53,623 bases of DNA from Polaribacter sp. (GCA_023254055.1 JALQYN010000050.1:1-53623), one strand, 5' to 3'; shown: positions 43,397 through 52,633, counted from the first letter of the stretch. The notes: a model not told the origin generated them from the sequence alone. A program made the numbers and translations.

Positions 43397-43459
43397 GTAT
43401 GTTTTATTTTTAGGGGTATAAAACATGCCAAAAGCCTTGATTTTTTCAAGGCTTTTTTT
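43397..43459 (+). ncRNA. Structured leader or small RNA ending in a terminator
   Basis: A 9-base perfect stem, ATGTTTTAT (43399-43407) with ATAAAACAT (43418-43426), encloses the loop TTTTAGGGGT. One G-U and one G-C pair extend it. Right after it, AAAGCCTTGA (43431-43440) pairs with TCAAGGCTTT (43446-43455), followed by T residues, which is a strong intrinsic terminator. The pair lies about 100 bases ahead of the formate dehydrogenase operon. It could be a small RNA, an attenuating leader, or the far end of the methyltransferase transcript. No known riboswitch family is recognised. Confidence 0.45.
43430..43459 (+). terminator. Intrinsic terminator ahead of the fdh operon
   Basis: The stem AAAGCCTTGA/TCAAGGCTTT with a TTTTT loop and a trailing T-run is a complete intrinsic terminator, 98 bases before the start of the formate dehydrogenase operon. 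Confidence 0.85.
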
Positions 43460-43557
43460 ATTTCTAAAAATTATACACAAAAACTATCCATAAAAATAGT
43501 CTAGTTGTATTCTTAGTTGTAATATTTTATTAAATTTAGACTTTTATAAAACAAAGC

Positions 43558-45183
43558 ATGGCAAATAAAAATATTAGAACATTATCATCTAGAAAAGAAT
43601 TAGAAAAAAACCTATTTGAAAATATAGCAATAGCATCTCAAAAAGAAAATTCTAAAGAAGAGCTTCAAGAGCTTGCAAAAGAATTTATGGTTGATGATTC
43701 CGTTGTCTTAGGAACCAGTACTTTTTATGATTTCACAAGAGAAACTAATAAAAATAAAAAAGTACATGTTTGTTCTGGGACAGCTTGTATGGTTGCTCGT
43801 TCTCAAAACAACTTAAATAAAAATTTAGAATCGCATTTTAATGCCGATGAAATTGGGCATGCTGCTTGCGTTGGACGCTGTCATACTAACAATGCGTTTA
43901 TGTATGATGATAAAACCTACAATGCTTCAACAGCAGCAGAAGTTGATGCTATTATTTCACAGAAAACTTATCAAGAAAACAGGTATAATGTAGCTACCAA
44001 CAGTACTCCTATTTTAACTTCTACAATAGATGATGTAGCAGCTTTTTATCAATTAGCAGAAAAACATAAAGAGAATCCTCAACATACTATTCAGCAATTA
44101 AAAACATCAAATTTAAGAGGACGTGGCGGTGCAGGGTTTCCGTTTTGGTTCAAATTAGATGCTGTTATCAAAGAAGAAAACAAACAAAAATACATTGTTT
44201 GTAATGCCGATGAAGGTGATCCTGGAGCGTATTCAGACATGTATTTAATGGAGCATCAACCGCATAAAGTATTATTTGGTATGTATATGGCTGGCTTAAC
44301 TGTGGGAGCTAATACTGGTGTTTTATATATCCGTGGTGAATATCCAGATTCAATTAGAATTGTTGATGATGCCATTCAAGAAATAAAAAATAAAAATTTA
44401 ATTGGTGACTTTAGATTTAAAATTATTCGCGGACAAGGATCCTATGTTTGTGGAGAAGAAACTGCTTTATTAAGTTCTATTGAAGGACTACGTCCAGAAG
44501 TAAGAGTTCGACCACCCTATCCAGCACAATACGGATTGTATGGAAAACCAACGGTATTAAGCAATGTAGAAACTTTTGCAAATATTCATTGGATTTTAGA
44601 AAATGGCGGTGATGCTTATGCAGCACTAGGAAAAGGGGCTTCTACAGGAACAAAATTAGTGTCACTAGATAGTTTTTTCAATACCCCAGGGATGTATGAA
44701 ATAGAAATGGGAACTCCTTTACAAACTATTTTTGATGATTTTGGTGGGGGGTTTAAATCTGAAATAAAAGGTTTGCAAATTGGTGGGCCTTTAGGGGGAA
44801 TTGTACCTATGCATAAAATCAAAGAACTGACCTTAGATTTTGAATCATTAAATACAAATGGTTTTTTATTAGGGCATGCAAGTTTTGTTTCTATTCCGGT
44901 AGATTTCCCAATGATTAAATTCCTAGAACATTTAATGGAGTTTACAGCAGATGAATCTTGCGGAAAATGTTATCCGTGTAGAATTGGTTCTCACAGAGGA
45001 ATGGAAATGTTGCAAAAAGCACAAAATTCTGATTACAAAATAGACAAAGTATTATTTGATGATTTATTAGAAACCTTAGAAATTGGTTCGTTATGTGCAT
45101 TAGGTGGCGGTATTCCATTACCCGTTAAAAACGCATTGCAATATTTTCAAGATGAATTAAAAGGATATTTTACAAACAACTAG
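43558..45183 (+). CDS. NAD-dependent formate dehydrogenase, fused NuoE/NuoF-type subunit
   Basis: The 541-residue protein fuses a thioredoxin-like 2Fe-2S module (C72, C77, C104, C108) to a NuoF-like part with the FMN-binding loop GRGGAGFP (188-195), an NADH-binding segment (around 216-262) and a C-terminal 4Fe-4S site (C468, C471, C474 and C513). It should pass electrons between the catalytic subunit and NAD in the cytosol. The fusion differs from systems with separate gamma and beta subunits, such as FdsG and FdsB. It is four bases upstream of the catalytic subunit gene and is clearly co-transcribed. Confidence 0.9.
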   Translation: MANKNIRTLSSRKELEKNLFENIAIASQKENSKEELQELAKEFMVDDSVVLGTSTFYDFTRETNKNKKVHVCSGTACMVARSQNNLNKNLESHFNADEIGHAACVGRCHTNNAFMYDDKTYNASTAAEVDAIISQKTYQENRYNVATNSTPILTSTIDDVAAFYQLAEKHKENPQHTIQQLKTSNLRGRGGAGFPFWFKLDAVIKEENKQKYIVCNADEGDPGAYSDMYLMEHQPHKVLFGMYMAGLTVGANTGVLYIRGEYPDSIRIVDDAIQEIKNKNLIGDFRFKIIRGQGSYVCGEETALLSSIEGLRPEVRVRPPYPAQYGLYGKPTVLSNVETFANIHWILENGGDAYAALGKGASTGTKLVSLDSFFNTPGMYEIEMGTPLQTIFDDFGGGFKSEIKGLQIGGPLGGIVPMHKIKELTLDFESLNTNGFLLGHASFVSIPVDFPMIKFLEHLMEFTADESCGKCYPCRIGSHRGMEMLQKAQNSDYKIDKVLFDDLLETLEIGSLCALGGGIPLPVKNALQYFQDELKGYFTNN

Positions 45184-45187
45184 AAAC

Positions 45188-47902
45188 ATGAAAGCATTTA
45201 TAAATAATATTGGTTATGAATTTAATTCTGGAGAAACCATTCTAGAATTTGTAAGAAGAATTGAAAGCAATAAAGATGCAATTCCGACTATGTGTCAAGA
45301 CGATCGTCTAGAAAATTTTGGCTCCTGTAGAGTGTGCTCTGTAGAAGTTGCACGTGAAAAAGATGGTCCAACAAGAACCATGGCTTCATGTCATACACCA
45401 GTTGGAGAAGGTTTATACATTTATCACAATACTGATAAAATGAAACGTCTTCGTAAAAATATTGTGGAGTTGGTATTAACAGATTATCCTTCAGATAAAG
45501 TATTTCCGCCAGAAAACAAAAAAGCAACACCTTTTCAAGAAACCATTGCTCAAATCGGAATTCCGAATGTGCGTTATCCAGAAGGGAAAACACATTTAGA
45601 TATTGAAGAAGACAGAGCGCACCCTTATATAAAATCAGATTTATCACAATGTATCAATTGTTTTCGTTGTGTAAGAGCTTGTGAAGAAATTCAGGGTGAA
45701 ATGATTTTAGGAATGTCTGGTCGTGGATTTGCGACTAATATTATCAAAGGATTTGATACTTCATTTGACGAATCTGCTTGTGTTTCTTGTGGCGCTTGTG
45801 TACAAACTTGTCCGACAGAAGCCCTGACAGATAAATATGAAACAAAAACATTAATTGCTGATGAAACTGTAAGAACTACCTGTACGTATTGCGGTGTTGG
45901 TTGTCAGTTAGAAGTTTCTGTAATTGATGGAGAAATCAAAGGAATTCAGGCACCTGAAACAGCTGAGGTAAATGAAGGCCATACCTGTTTAAAAGGTCGA
46001 TTTGCTTTTGAGTTTTACAATCATCCAGAACGATTACGGGAACCGATGATTAAGAAAAACGGAAAATTTGAAGAAGTAACTTGGGATGAAGCCTATGATT
46101 ATATTACTACAAGATTGGTTGATATCAAAAACACCTATGGCCCAGATTCTATTGGAGGAATCTCTTCTTCAAGAGCAACCAACGAAGAGAATTATTTAAT
46201 GCAAAAAATGATTCGTGTTGCTGTTGGAACTAATAATATTGATGGTTGTGCTCGTGTATGCCATGCTCCTACTGCATGGGGAATGCAGCAATCTTTCGGA
46301 ACTGGAGCCGCAACGAATTCAATTGAAGATCTAAAACAGACCGATGCCATTTTCTTATTTGGAGCAAATCCTATAAAAGGACATCCTGTAACTGGTGCAA
46401 AAATTAAGCAAGCTTTTATGAAAGGGGTAACTTCTATAGTAGTAGATCCAGTCAAAACAACTTTAGCAGATTTAGCAACCTATCATTTACAAATTAGACC
46501 AGGAACTAATGTTGCTATCCTAAACATGATGGCGCATTACATCATTATGGATGATTTAGTTGATAACAGTTTTATAGAGTTACACACTGAAAAATATGAA
46601 GAATTCAAATCTCATGTAGAAAATTTAAACATGGATGAACTTTCAGAGCTTACTGGAGTAGATAAAGATTTGGTACGTAAAGCTGCTCATGGCTATGCGT
46701 CTGCGGACAAAGCAATGGAGTTTCATGGATTAGGAGTTACAGAACATTTCCAAGGGAGTAAAACGGTAATGCTGCTTTCTAACTTGGCAATGATGACAGG
46801 TAATATTGGAAGAAACGGTGTTGGATTGAACCCGTTACGCGGACAAAACAATGTACAAGGGGCTGCGGATATGGGAGTTCAGCCACATCAAGGAGCAGGA
46901 TATTTAGACGTTACAAAATTAGACATTCAACAATATTATGCAGATAAATATGGGATTGAAAAAATGCCTACAACCAATGGTTTAAAGATTCCAGAAATGT
47001 TAGATGCTGCCATTGCAGGTAAAATCAAAGCGCTCTATATAATGGGTGAAGATACCATTATGACAGATCCAAATACCAATCATAGTATCAAGGCATTTGA
47101 AAATGTAGATTTAATAGTTGTCCAAGAATTATTTATGACAGCCACTACAGAAATGGCAGATGTTGTATTACCCGCTTCTTCTTATTTTGAAAAAAACGGA
47201 ACGTTTACTAACGGAGAACGACGCGTTCAACGTGTAAATAAAGTCATTGAGCCTATTGGGAATACCAAACCTGACGGACAAATAATTATTGATATTATGA
47301 GTCGTTTAGGCTATAATCAACCAACAGGATTGACTTATGATGCAGCAAAAGTGATTGAAGAAATTGCGGATGTAATTCCGTTTATGAAAGGATTGTCTTG
47401 GGAACGTTTAGGTGAAAACGGATTGCAATGGCCAATTAAAGAAGACGGAACTGATACAAAGATGTTGCATATTGGTGGTGAATTTAAAAAAGGAATTGGA
47501 ACATTTCATCATTTTGATTTTGAAGAATCACCTGAGATTGTGTCACACGGAAAAAAATTCCCATTTATTTTAACTACAGGTAGAGAATTAGAACATTACA
47601 ATTCTGGAACCATGACACGAAGAACGGATAATCAAAAAATATTAGCCAAAGATGTGCTGGAGGTAAATCCGAAAGATGCCATTAAAAAAGGGATCGAAGA
47701 CAACGAAACGGTTCGCATATTCTCAGACAGAGGAAGTGTGAACATTCCGATTAAATATTCGAAAAATGTGAAACGTGGTGTGTTAAGAACTACTTTTCAT
47801 CAACCCGAAGTATTTATAAATATTATTACTGGAAGTGTTGGTGACAAAGAAACCATGACGCCAGAGTATAAAGTTGTAGCGGTAGATTTTGAGCGAATAT
47901 AA
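45188..47902 (+). CDS. fdhA: Formate dehydrogenase catalytic (molybdopterin) subunit
   Basis: The 904-residue enzyme oxidises formate to carbon dioxide at a molybdenum (or tungsten) bis-MGD centre. The NuoG-like N-terminus has a 2Fe-2S site (C36, C47, C50, C68) and two 4Fe-4S sets (C155, C158, C161, C165; C198, C201, C204, C208). The catalytic part begins with the 4Fe-4S ligands C232, C235, C239 and C267. The active-site segment GCARVCHAPT (353-362) has C358 where selenocysteine is found in E. coli FdhF, with H359 next to it. It lacks any signal peptide, so it is cytosolic. The 3' end overlaps fdhD by 14 bases. Confidence 0.93.
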   Translation: MKAFINNIGYEFNSGETILEFVRRIESNKDAIPTMCQDDRLENFGSCRVCSVEVAREKDGPTRTMASCHTPVGEGLYIYHNTDKMKRLRKNIVELVLTDYPSDKVFPPENKKATPFQETIAQIGIPNVRYPEGKTHLDIEEDRAHPYIKSDLSQCINCFRCVRACEEIQGEMILGMSGRGFATNIIKGFDTSFDESACVSCGACVQTCPTEALTDKYETKTLIADETVRTTCTYCGVGCQLEVSVIDGEIKGIQAPETAEVNEGHTCLKGRFAFEFYNHPERLREPMIKKNGKFEEVTWDEAYDYITTRLVDIKNTYGPDSIGGISSSRATNEENYLMQKMIRVAVGTNNIDGCARVCHAPTAWGMQQSFGTGAATNSIEDLKQTDAIFLFGANPIKGHPVTGAKIKQAFMKGVTSIVVDPVKTTLADLATYHLQIRPGTNVAILNMMAHYIIMDDLVDNSFIELHTEKYEEFKSHVENLNMDELSELTGVDKDLVRKAAHGYASADKAMEFHGLGVTEHFQGSKTVMLLSNLAMMTGNIGRNGVGLNPLRGQNNVQGAADMGVQPHQGAGYLDVTKLDIQQYYADKYGIEKMPTTNGLKIPEMLDAAIAGKIKALYIMGEDTIMTDPNTNHSIKAFENVDLIVVQELFMTATTEMADVVLPASSYFEKNGTFTNGERRVQRVNKVIEPIGNTKPDGQIIIDIMSRLGYNQPTGLTYDAAKVIEEIADVIPFMKGLSWERLGENGLQWPIKEDGTDTKMLHIGGEFKKGIGTFHHFDFEESPEIVSHGKKFPFILTTGRELEHYNSGTMTRRTDNQKILAKDVLEVNPKDAIKKGIEDNETVRIFSDRGSVNIPIKYSKNVKRGVLRTTFHQPEVFINIITGSVGDKETMTPEYKVVAVDFERI

Positions 47903-48704
47903 TCTAAAAAATAAATCGTTTTTCAAGTACGATGGAATTCTCGTCTCTGAAGGAAAACAGTCTAAAGTTTCTGACGGAATTGTAGTTGAAGCAGCACTGC
48001 AAATCAATATCAATACTGAATCTTATACCGTTGTTATGAGAACTCCAGGAAATGATTTTGAGTTGATTAGAGGTTTGTTATATGCAGAAGATATTTATAA
48101 AGAAACAGAAAATTTACATTTTGAAATTATTGAAGAAGAAGTTAATGGATTTTCTATCATTAATGTAAACATCCCTAAAGAAAAACTAGGAAAAGGATAT
48201 TTAAATAAACGAACACTATTATCGGTTTCATCATGTGGAATTTGTGGGAAACAAGATCTAAATGACATAAAATTAGAAGGAACTGCACTTGAAAACAATC
48301 AATTGTTTTCTTCAAATAAAATTAAAGAAATGTCTTTAAAAATGTCTTCACTACAAGATACTTTTAAAGAAACTGGGGGTAGTCATGCTGCAGCGGTTTT
48401 TGATAAAAATTATGAAATTTTATCAATAAAAGAAGACATTGGTCGACACAATGCTGTAGATAAAGTAATTGGTGATTTAATACTAAAAAATAATTTACCA
48501 AATGCCTATTGCATGTTGGTTAGTGGTCGTGTTTCTTATGAAATCGTTTCCAAAGCTTTTTTTGCTAAAATCGGAATTATTGTTGCGGTATCTGCCTGTT
48601 CTAGTTTAGCCATAGATTATGCAAAGGAATTCGGTATTTGCCTCATTGGTTTTAGTAGAACTAATAAAATGACTATTTATGCAAATCCAACAAAAATAAT
48701 TTAA
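47889..48704 (+). CDS. fdhD: Formate dehydrogenase accessory sulfurtransferase
   Basis: The 271-residue protein is FdhD, which carries sulfur from a cysteine desulfurase to the molybdenum cofactor so that formate dehydrogenase becomes active. The mobile-loop motif SCGICG (about 116-121), GGSHAAAVFD and EDIGRHNAVDKVIG are all present. It starts with a TTG inside the last codons of fdhA (14-base overlap). No in-frame ATG would give an intact N-terminal region. Its position at once after the catalytic subunit confirms the pathway. Cofactor biosynthesis genes are not in the window. Confidence 0.94.
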   Translation: MSEYNLKNKSFFKYDGILVSEGKQSKVSDGIVVEAALQININTESYTVVMRTPGNDFELIRGLLYAEDIYKETENLHFEIIEEEVNGFSIINVNIPKEKLGKGYLNKRTLLSVSSCGICGKQDLNDIKLEGTALENNQLFSSNKIKEMSLKMSSLQDTFKETGGSHAAAVFDKNYEILSIKEDIGRHNAVDKVIGDLILKNNLPNAYCMLVSGRVSYEIVSKAFFAKIGIIVAVSACSSLAIDYAKEFGICLIGFSRTNKMTIYANPTKII

Positions 48705-48710
48705 TATCTA

Positions 48711-50276
48711 ATGAAAAAGATTCTTGCATTCTTATTGATACTTATTCAATCTCAAATTGTTTTCTCTCAAGAGCATATAACAATACCTGAAAAATTTAGT
48801 CAAACCGGATTTGTAAACCTAGATTATGTTTCCATACAAATGCCTCTAAATGAGTTTGGGAATCCAGAAAAAAATATGGGTTTAACAGGGGTTCATTACA
48901 ATCTATTATTAAACAAATCTATATATACTGGTTTGGGTTTTTATGGGTCTGTAAACGGAGAAAGAGGTGGTTTATTTACGCTAGGTTTAAATCTTGGAAT
49001 TAAAAAAGATATCACAGATAAATTATTTATAGATTCAGGTTTTCATTTTGGTGGTGGTGGTGGCGCTTCCACTCCAGATGGAGGTGGTGCATTTATATTA
49101 CCTCATGTAAATTTAGGCTATCAATTCAAAAATTTCTCAACAACGTTGGGATATAGTGCTATCAATTTTTTTGACAAAGGAAACATTACGAGTAGTCAAT
49201 TTAGATTGGGTATTCAAATTCCGTTATCCTATGAGTATACAAATTTCAAAAATAGAGAAAAGTATTTTTCAACTAAAAAATTAAAAAAAACCCAATGGGA
49301 TTCAGTTGCAGAAAAAATATCTTTCTTAATCCACCTCGACAACTTAAGTCCTTATGGAGATTCTCAGTTTACAGATTTTACTTCATTAAATGGCAAAACT
49401 ATACGTCTTGCAGGATTTGAAATTGCTTCGTATTTTACAGATAATTGGTTTGCTTATTTTAGAGCTGACGGTGCGTATCATGGAATTCGAGGAGGTTATA
49501 TGGATTTATTTATCGGTGGAGGTTATAAATTTTCATTCAACAAAAACAGAACCAATATTTTAACAAAATTTGCTATTGGAGCTGGTGGTGGTGGTGGCGC
49601 AGATACTGGAGGTGGTGTTTTAATTTATCCTGATATTTCTTTAGAACAACAATTATTAAAAGATATTTTTATAACTATTAATAAAGGATACTTGCTAAAT
49701 CCAAATCAACATTTTACAAGCTCTACTCTAGGTTTCGGTTTAAAATATTATGTACATCAACAAGGAATTAAGCAAAAAAATAATACCTATTATAGTTCTG
49801 CTAAATTTAAAGGCTTAGAGATTTCTTTTGGTCAAGAAATGTATCTAGATGCTGAAAAAGACAAACTACCTAATGGAGATTTAATTCCTACAGAAAACTT
49901 ATATCAATTAGCCTTACAGTTAAATTTATTTGTCACAAAGAACATCTATTTAGCAGGTCATACTTCATTTGCTAATTTTGGGAATGCAGGAGCTTATGCA
50001 GAAGGACTTGTTGGGGTTGGTTATCAAACAAATCCTATACTAAACAATAAAGTACAAATTTACGCTCAGATTTTAGCTGGAGCAGCTGGAGGTGGATGGA
50101 TTAGCACAGGTCAAGGTTTAATTTTTAAACCAAGTATTGGGTTTAATTATCTTTTAAATGATAAATTAAGCCTTAAAACTTCTGTTGGAAGAGTAAAAGC
50201 AAGAGGTGGTAATTTGAATAGCACTAGTTTTAACGTAGGATTAAATTATAGAATCAGTTTTTTAAACTCTAAATAG
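48711..50276 (+). CDS. Secreted three-repeat glycine-rich beta protein (probable OMP)
   Basis: The 521-residue protein is not recognised. It has a signal peptide (1-19, IVFSQ) and three diverged repeats of about 165-175 residues. Each repeat has a glycine-rich loop followed by a bulky-hydrophobic-P strand: HFGGGGGASTPDGGGAFILP (112-131), AGGGGGADTGGGVLIYP (291-307) and AGAAGGGWISTGQGLIFKP (456-474). A paired-strand segment precedes each one. Alternating hydrophobic strands and aromatic ends (GLKYYV, GLNYRISF) suggest an outer-membrane beta barrel. It starts seven bases after fdhD and is probably transcribed with the formate dehydrogenase genes, yet it has no obvious role in formate metabolism. 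Confidence 0.75.
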   Translation: MKKILAFLLILIQSQIVFSQEHITIPEKFSQTGFVNLDYVSIQMPLNEFGNPEKNMGLTGVHYNLLLNKSIYTGLGFYGSVNGERGGLFTLGLNLGIKKDITDKLFIDSGFHFGGGGGASTPDGGGAFILPHVNLGYQFKNFSTTLGYSAINFFDKGNITSSQFRLGIQIPLSYEYTNFKNREKYFSTKKLKKTQWDSVAEKISFLIHLDNLSPYGDSQFTDFTSLNGKTIRLAGFEIASYFTDNWFAYFRADGAYHGIRGGYMDLFIGGGYKFSFNKNRTNILTKFAIGAGGGGGADTGGGVLIYPDISLEQQLLKDIFITINKGYLLNPNQHFTSSTLGFGLKYYVHQQGIKQKNNTYYSSAKFKGLEISFGQEMYLDAEKDKLPNGDLIPTENLYQLALQLNLFVTKNIYLAGHTSFANFGNAGAYAEGLVGVGYQTNPILNNKVQIYAQILAGAAGGGWISTGQGLIFKPSIGFNYLLNDKLSLKTSVGRVKARGGNLNSTSFNVGLNYRISFLNSK

Positions 50277-50358
50277 CTTAGGTTAACAGTTCTATATCAA
50301 AATTTTATAATTATATTTATCACTTTATTTAGATAAAATAACCAAAATTAATTTTCCA

Positions 50359-51672
50359 ATGAAAAATTTAAAACTTTTAGTAGCTACACTACTGATAATA
50401 GTTTCTTGTAAAACAGAAACAAAAAAAAATGATGAAACTATGGCTGCAGAATTATTAGCTAAAGCAAAAGGGATTCATGAAAGAGTTATGACATTAGACA
50501 CTCATAATGACATCAATGTTAGAAACTTTACAGCTGATAAAAATTATACTCAAGATTTAGGAAACCAAGTAAATCTTCCTAAAATGATCGCAGGTGGCCT
50601 AGATGTTTCTTGGTTTATAGTGTATACAGGTCAAGGAGATTTAACTGATGAAGGCTTTGATAAAGCTTACAAAAATGCCATCTCTAAATTTGATGCGATT
50701 CATAGACTTACCAAAGAAATAGCTCCAGATAAAATAGAATTAGCGCTTACTTCTGCGGATGCAAAAAGAATTTATGCTTCTGGTAAAAAAGTGGCAATGA
50801 TTGGTATCGAAAATGGGTACCCAATCGGAAAAGATATTAAAAGAGTAAAAGAATTTTACGATTTAGGAGCAAGGTATATGTCTTTATCTCATAATGGTCA
50901 TAGCCAATTATGTGATTCTAATACCGGTGAAAAAGATGACGTATGGCTGCATGGTGGAGTTAGCCCTTTAGGTAAAGAAGTTATCAAAGAAATGAATAAA
51001 TGGGGTATTATGATTGATGTTTCTCATCCTGCTAAATCTTCTATGAAAGACATGATTGAGTTAACAAAAGCGCCAATTATTGCTTCTCATTCTTCTGCAA
51101 GAGCCTTGTGTAATCATAGTAGAAATTTAGATGATGAGCAATTAGGGTGGATAAAAGAAAATGGCGGAGTTGTACAAACTGTTGCATTTAATGCTTATGT
51201 AAATACAGAGAAAAATAATGCTTATAACAAAGCAGCTACTGCTTTTATGGAAGAAATTGCAAAAGAGCAAGGTTTTACCATGATGTCTAGAGCCGATGCA
51301 AGAAAATTAGATGAAAAAGCACAAGAAGCTTATTATGAGCAATACATGAAAATTAGAAAATTGGCTCAAGATAAAATGGCTGAAAATCCAGATAAATTTG
51401 ATCCTGTAAATGTTTCTGATTTTGTTGATCATATAGATTATATGGTAAAGAAAATGGGAATTGACCATGTTGGAATCAGTTCTGATTTTGATGGTGGTGG
51501 TGGTGTTTCTGGATGGAACGATGCTTCAGAAACATTAAATGTTACTGTAGAATTAGTAAAAAGAGGATATACAGAGGCAGAGATTGAAAAACTTTGGAGC
51601 GGAAACTTGTTAAGAGTTTTGGATAAAGTACAAGAAGTTGCTCAAAAAATTCAAAAAGGAGAAGAAGTTTAA
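50359..51672 (+). CDS. Membrane dipeptidase (M19, renal dipeptidase type)
   Basis: The 437-residue protein is a lipoprotein (IIVSC, C17) with the M19 amidohydrolase fold. Metal-site landmarks are LDTHND (H49, D51), the bridging Glu in MIGIENGY, LSHNGH, IMIDVSHPA and the C-terminal GISSDFDGGGG. It would split dipeptides or related compounds in the periplasm with zinc. Length is somewhat above the family average because of inserts near 265-330. It is a single gene between the fdh unit and the convergent nuclease. Confidence 0.93.
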   Translation: MKNLKLLVATLLIIVSCKTETKKNDETMAAELLAKAKGIHERVMTLDTHNDINVRNFTADKNYTQDLGNQVNLPKMIAGGLDVSWFIVYTGQGDLTDEGFDKAYKNAISKFDAIHRLTKEIAPDKIELALTSADAKRIYASGKKVAMIGIENGYPIGKDIKRVKEFYDLGARYMSLSHNGHSQLCDSNTGEKDDVWLHGGVSPLGKEVIKEMNKWGIMIDVSHPAKSSMKDMIELTKAPIIASHSSARALCNHSRNLDDEQLGWIKENGGVVQTVAFNAYVNTEKNNAYNKAATAFMEEIAKEQGFTMMSRADARKLDEKAQEAYYEQYMKIRKLAQDKMAENPDKFDPVNVSDFVDHIDYMVKKMGIDHVGISSDFDGGGGVSGWNDASETLNVTVELVKRGYTEAEIEKLWSGNLLRVLDKVQEVAQKIQKGEEV

Positions 51673-51695
51673 ATTTCAATTTTCCATAAAATACT

Positions 51696-51723
51696 ATAAA
51701 GCTCGTTTTAAAACGAGCTTTAT
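51696..51723. terminator. Bidirectional terminator (28-base perfect palindrome)
   Basis: ATAAAGCTCGTTTT (51696-51709) and AAAACGAGCTTTAT (51710-51723) are exact reverse complements with no spacer. It lies between the convergent dipeptidase and nuclease genes and overlaps the nuclease stop codon. A folded transcript would use the central TTTTAAAA bases as loop. It is followed by a T-run on the right side. Confidence 0.85.
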
Positions 51724-52550
51724 TTTTGTAAAAACAACTCAACATTAGAATTGCTTTCAACTTGATTTTGAGTAGTAATGTCTAATTGGTGAAAAAAATC
51801 TAATCCTGTAAGTTTTTCAATACTATCAATAGAAACAGTGAAACTTGTAATGCTGTTGTTTGATTTTTCGTTTTTTAATAAAAACCCTATTCCAAATAAT
51901 TCTTTATTCTTAAACCTAAGTATAGATTTATAATAATACCTAGGCACCGTAACATGGTTCTCCCCTATTCTCTCTAATGGATTCTTTAACACTGGACCCG
52001 TTACAACATATAAAGAATCACTAAGTGGAATCCAACTTCTTACTTCTTCTTCTAATTTTTTCCAGACCCCTCTATTGAATGAAGGCTTCTGTGGACTCAT
52101 ATTGCTCATGTAAAAACTTTCACTCATTGTTATATCGTTAAAAGACATAGATTTTGCAGGAGCTAAATGTCCTCTATCATATCCAGAGTTTTTATAATCT
52201 TTTAAGGTAGACGAACCTGTTTTAACATTTAAATCTTCTCTAAAATTATCTTTTCTCTTGATGGAATTATTTACTGAATTTTTAAACAATTTATACGCTA
52301 CCCACTCTGCTTGTTCATCTTTTTCACTATATGAAAAGGTATATTTGGTATGGTTAACAACTTGATTTTTGTTGAATGCAGGAAACAAATAATCGACATA
52401 TATACGTTTTGTATTTAATGTTGAGTCAAGTATTTTTTCTTTCTGTACAATTTCTATATTATTGTTTTTTCTCTTGTTCTGAAAAAAGAAATAATAGACT
52501 ACTGAAATGAAAAGTAAAATGAAAATAAAAAAAAAGATACGTTTTATCAT
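51720..52550 (-). CDS. DNA/RNA non-specific endonuclease (DRGH motif)
   Basis: The 276-residue protein has an N-terminal hydrophobic segment (about 4-24) that looks more like a signal anchor than a cleaved signal. A beta-beta-alpha-metal nuclease domain follows, with DRGHLAP (125-131), where H128 is the general base. NMSPQ (about 150-154) and FNRGVWKKLEEEV (159-171) supply the magnesium-binding Asn and Glu. It should degrade DNA or RNA outside the cytoplasm or at the membrane. No immunity-type inhibitor gene is visible next to it, so a role in nutrient scavenging is more likely than in killing rivals. Confidence 0.9.
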   Translation of the reverse strand: MIKRIFFFIFILLFISVVYYFFFQNKRKNNNIEIVQKEKILDSTLNTKRIYVDYLFPAFNKNQVVNHTKYTFSYSEKDEQAEWVAYKLFKNSVNNSIKRKDNFREDLNVKTGSSTLKDYKNSGYDRGHLAPAKSMSFNDITMSESFYMSNMSPQKPSFNRGVWKKLEEEVRSWIPLSDSLYVVTGPVLKNPLERIGENHVTVPRYYYKSILRFKNKELFGIGFLLKNEKSNNSITSFTVSIDSIEKLTGLDFFHQLDITTQNQVESNSNVELFLQK

Positions 52551-52597
52551 TAAAAAGGAATTGATGATAAAAATAAGAAAAGGTACAAGGTAAAAGC

Positions 52598-52627
52598 AAA
52601 AAAGCCTTACAAATAAATTGCAAGGCT
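52598..52627 (-). terminator. Terminator after the second VOC gene
   Basis: On the minus strand AGCCTTGCAA (52618-52627) pairs with TTGTAAGGCT (52603-52612), with one wobble and a five-base loop, followed by a T-run. It ends the leftward unit containing the VOC gene. Confidence 0.8.
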
Positions 52628-52633
52628 CAATTT

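Noticed and set aside
43319..43504. 61-residue frame ahead of the formate dehydrogenase operon
   Set aside because: It runs across the two hairpins and a terminator, has no recognisable domain and looks like random AT-rich coding.
45288..45647. 119-residue frame opposite the formate dehydrogenase subunit
   Set aside because: Shadow of the catalytic subunit gene on the other strand.
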